NCBI RefSeq assembly: GCF_913778135.1
Contig: NZ_CAJYVU010000045.1
Span: forward strand, 1-43,345
Length of the DNA: 43,345 nt
Origin: an uncultured Sphingomonas sp.
GTDB taxonomy: Bacteria > Pseudomonadota > Alphaproteobacteria > Sphingomonadales > Sphingomonadaceae
Direction of reading: 5' to 3'
The notes beneath the pieces were generated by a model that did not search any database, was not told the origin of the DNA, and worked only from the letters and a program-made list of their open reading frames with translations. The translations under genes were made by a program, and so were the position numbers. Positions 42,691 to 43,345 of the stretch are shown here, in pieces. Within the stretch, counting starts at the first letter, position 1. The number at the start of each line of letters is the position of its first letter.

Positions 42691-43345
42691 TCAGGCAGAG
42701 ATGCTGCGCCCGCCACCTGCGCCGCCGCGGCCGCGCCCACCGCGACGACGGTTGCCGCTCGCGTTGGCGTAGTTGCGACCGCCGGTATTGGCGCCTGCGC
42801 CGCCGTTGCCACCCTGTGCGCTACCCTGCGCCGGGCGCTGGCCACCGTGTGCCGGACGACCGCCGCCCCCATGACCGCCACCGTGCGCGCGGGCGGGTGC
42901 CTGCGGCTCGTGCTGGCGCGAACCGTGTGCGGGGCGCGGCGCGTGCGTCGCCTTCGGTCGTGCGGGGCCACGCTGGCGGTCGGCGCGGGGTGCCGGATCG
43001 GCACCGATCGCCTTGACGCGCTCGGCCTTCAGCTGATCGGCGCGGCGGGTGAAGTCGTCGGGCAGCGGCACCGACGGGATCTTCTGGCGCGTCACCTTCT
43101 CGATGTCCTTCAGGTACGGCCGCTCGTCATCGGCGCAAAAGGCGATCGCCTCGCCGCTGGCGCCAGCGCGCGCGGTGCGGCCGATGCGGTGGACATACTG
43201 CTCGGGCACGTTGGGCAGCTCGAAGTTGAACACGTGGCTGACGCCCGACACGTCGATGCCGCGCGCGGCGATATCGGTCGCGACCAGGATCGGCACCTCG
43301 CCCGACTTGAACAAGGCAAGCGCGCGCTCGCGCTGCGGCTGACTC
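42691..43345 (-). CDS. DEAD-box RNA helicase, C-terminal part (5' end outside window)
   Basis: The frame runs off the right edge of the window, so only the C-terminal part is seen. The visible part starts in the second RecA domain at SQPQRERALALFKSGE (motif IV region), then VATDIAARGIDV (motif V) and YVHRIGRTARAG (motif VI). A linker with RPYLKDIEKVTRQKIP and a long basic Arg/Gly/His/Ala-rich tail, ending RRRGGRGRGG and GGGRSISA, follow. The motifs are those of RhlE/CsdA-type helicases, which remodel RNA in ribosome assembly or decay. The tail is RGG-like and probably binds RNA. The subfamily cannot be decided without the N-terminus. Confidence 0.95.
   Translation of the reverse strand, partial: SQPQRERALALFKSGEVPILVATDIAARGIDVSGVSHVFNFELPNVPEQYVHRIGRTARAGASGEAIAFCADDERPYLKDIEKVTRQKIPSVPLPDDFTRRADQLKAERVKAIGADPAPRADRQRGPARPKATHAPRPAHGSRQHEPQAPARAHGGGHGGGGRPAHGGQRPAQGSAQGGNGGAGANTGGRNYANASGNRRRGGRGRGGAGGGRSISA

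Overview
This is a very GC-rich, gene-dense stretch of chromosome from an alphaproteobacterium, most probably Sphingomonas or a close relative. The grounds are the gene content and order (PTS-Ntr enzyme I, RodZ-like protein, cpoB-tilS-ftsH, a compact hisB-hisH-hisA-hisF-hisE block, SspB-type adaptor next to fumC, a TonB-dependent receptor) and the style of the small genes. Almost every gene is chromosomal housekeeping or lineage-typical. I see no insertion sequence, prophage, integrase, CRISPR array, rRNA or tRNA.

Layout. 1-7.1 kb (+): the 3' part of ptsP, a RodZ-like membrane HTH protein, cpoB, tilS and ftsH, closed by a strong terminator. 7.5-13.6 kb (-): a glycine-zipper protein, a DUF3667 membrane protein, a CYP153-like cytochrome P450, a NatA/NatB-type ABC exporter, a small lipoprotein and an EI24-type membrane protein, read right to left. 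13.7-18.0 kb (+): a PfkB-family (adenosine kinase-like) kinase, the HrpB helicase, an NDUFS4-type complex I accessory subunit and a coupled PH-like membrane protein. 18.05-22.4 kb (-): a lemA-TPM-TPM-Nudix operon and, behind a terminator, a CAT-type amino acid permease.

22.5-26.3 kb (-): hisB, hisH, hisA, hisF, a tiny PEP-CTERM-like peptide gene, hisE and a HIT-domain gene. 26.35-33.4 kb (+): SspB, fumC, two tiny overlapping genes, a DUF5694 protein, an ABC1/AarF-type kinase, an SDR and nicotinate phosphoribosyltransferase. 33.4-36.6 kb: a mixed-strand group of a short conserved-looking hypothetical, a tail-anchored SDR, a cupin, a class I glutamine amidotransferase and a metallophosphoesterase. 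36.7-43.3 kb (-): a GT2 glycosyltransferase, a uracil-DNA-glycosylase-like protein, a DUF4142 protein, a TonB-dependent receptor, a CaiB/BaiF CoA-transferase, a small gene that looks frameshifted, and the 3' part of a DEAD-box RNA helicase.

Functional grouping. The his genes make most of the middle of histidine biosynthesis. hisB-hisH are separated by 25 bases, while hisH-hisA-hisF overlap by ATGA junctions. The exporter genes and the lipoprotein/EI24 pair are similarly overlapped and probably cotranscribed. The lemA-TPM-TPM-Nudix set is an envelope-associated operon of poorly known function.

No clearly new multi-gene system is visible. The best leads are the PEP-CTERM-like peptide inside the his block, the frameshifted small gene at 42.3-42.6 kb, the tiny overlapping gene pair with a downstream direct repeat at 28.4-28.8 kb, the P450 with an operator-like palindrome at its promoter, and an FNR/FixK-like box upstream of the DUF4142 gene. 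All family assignments are from motif recognition by eye; no database search was run.
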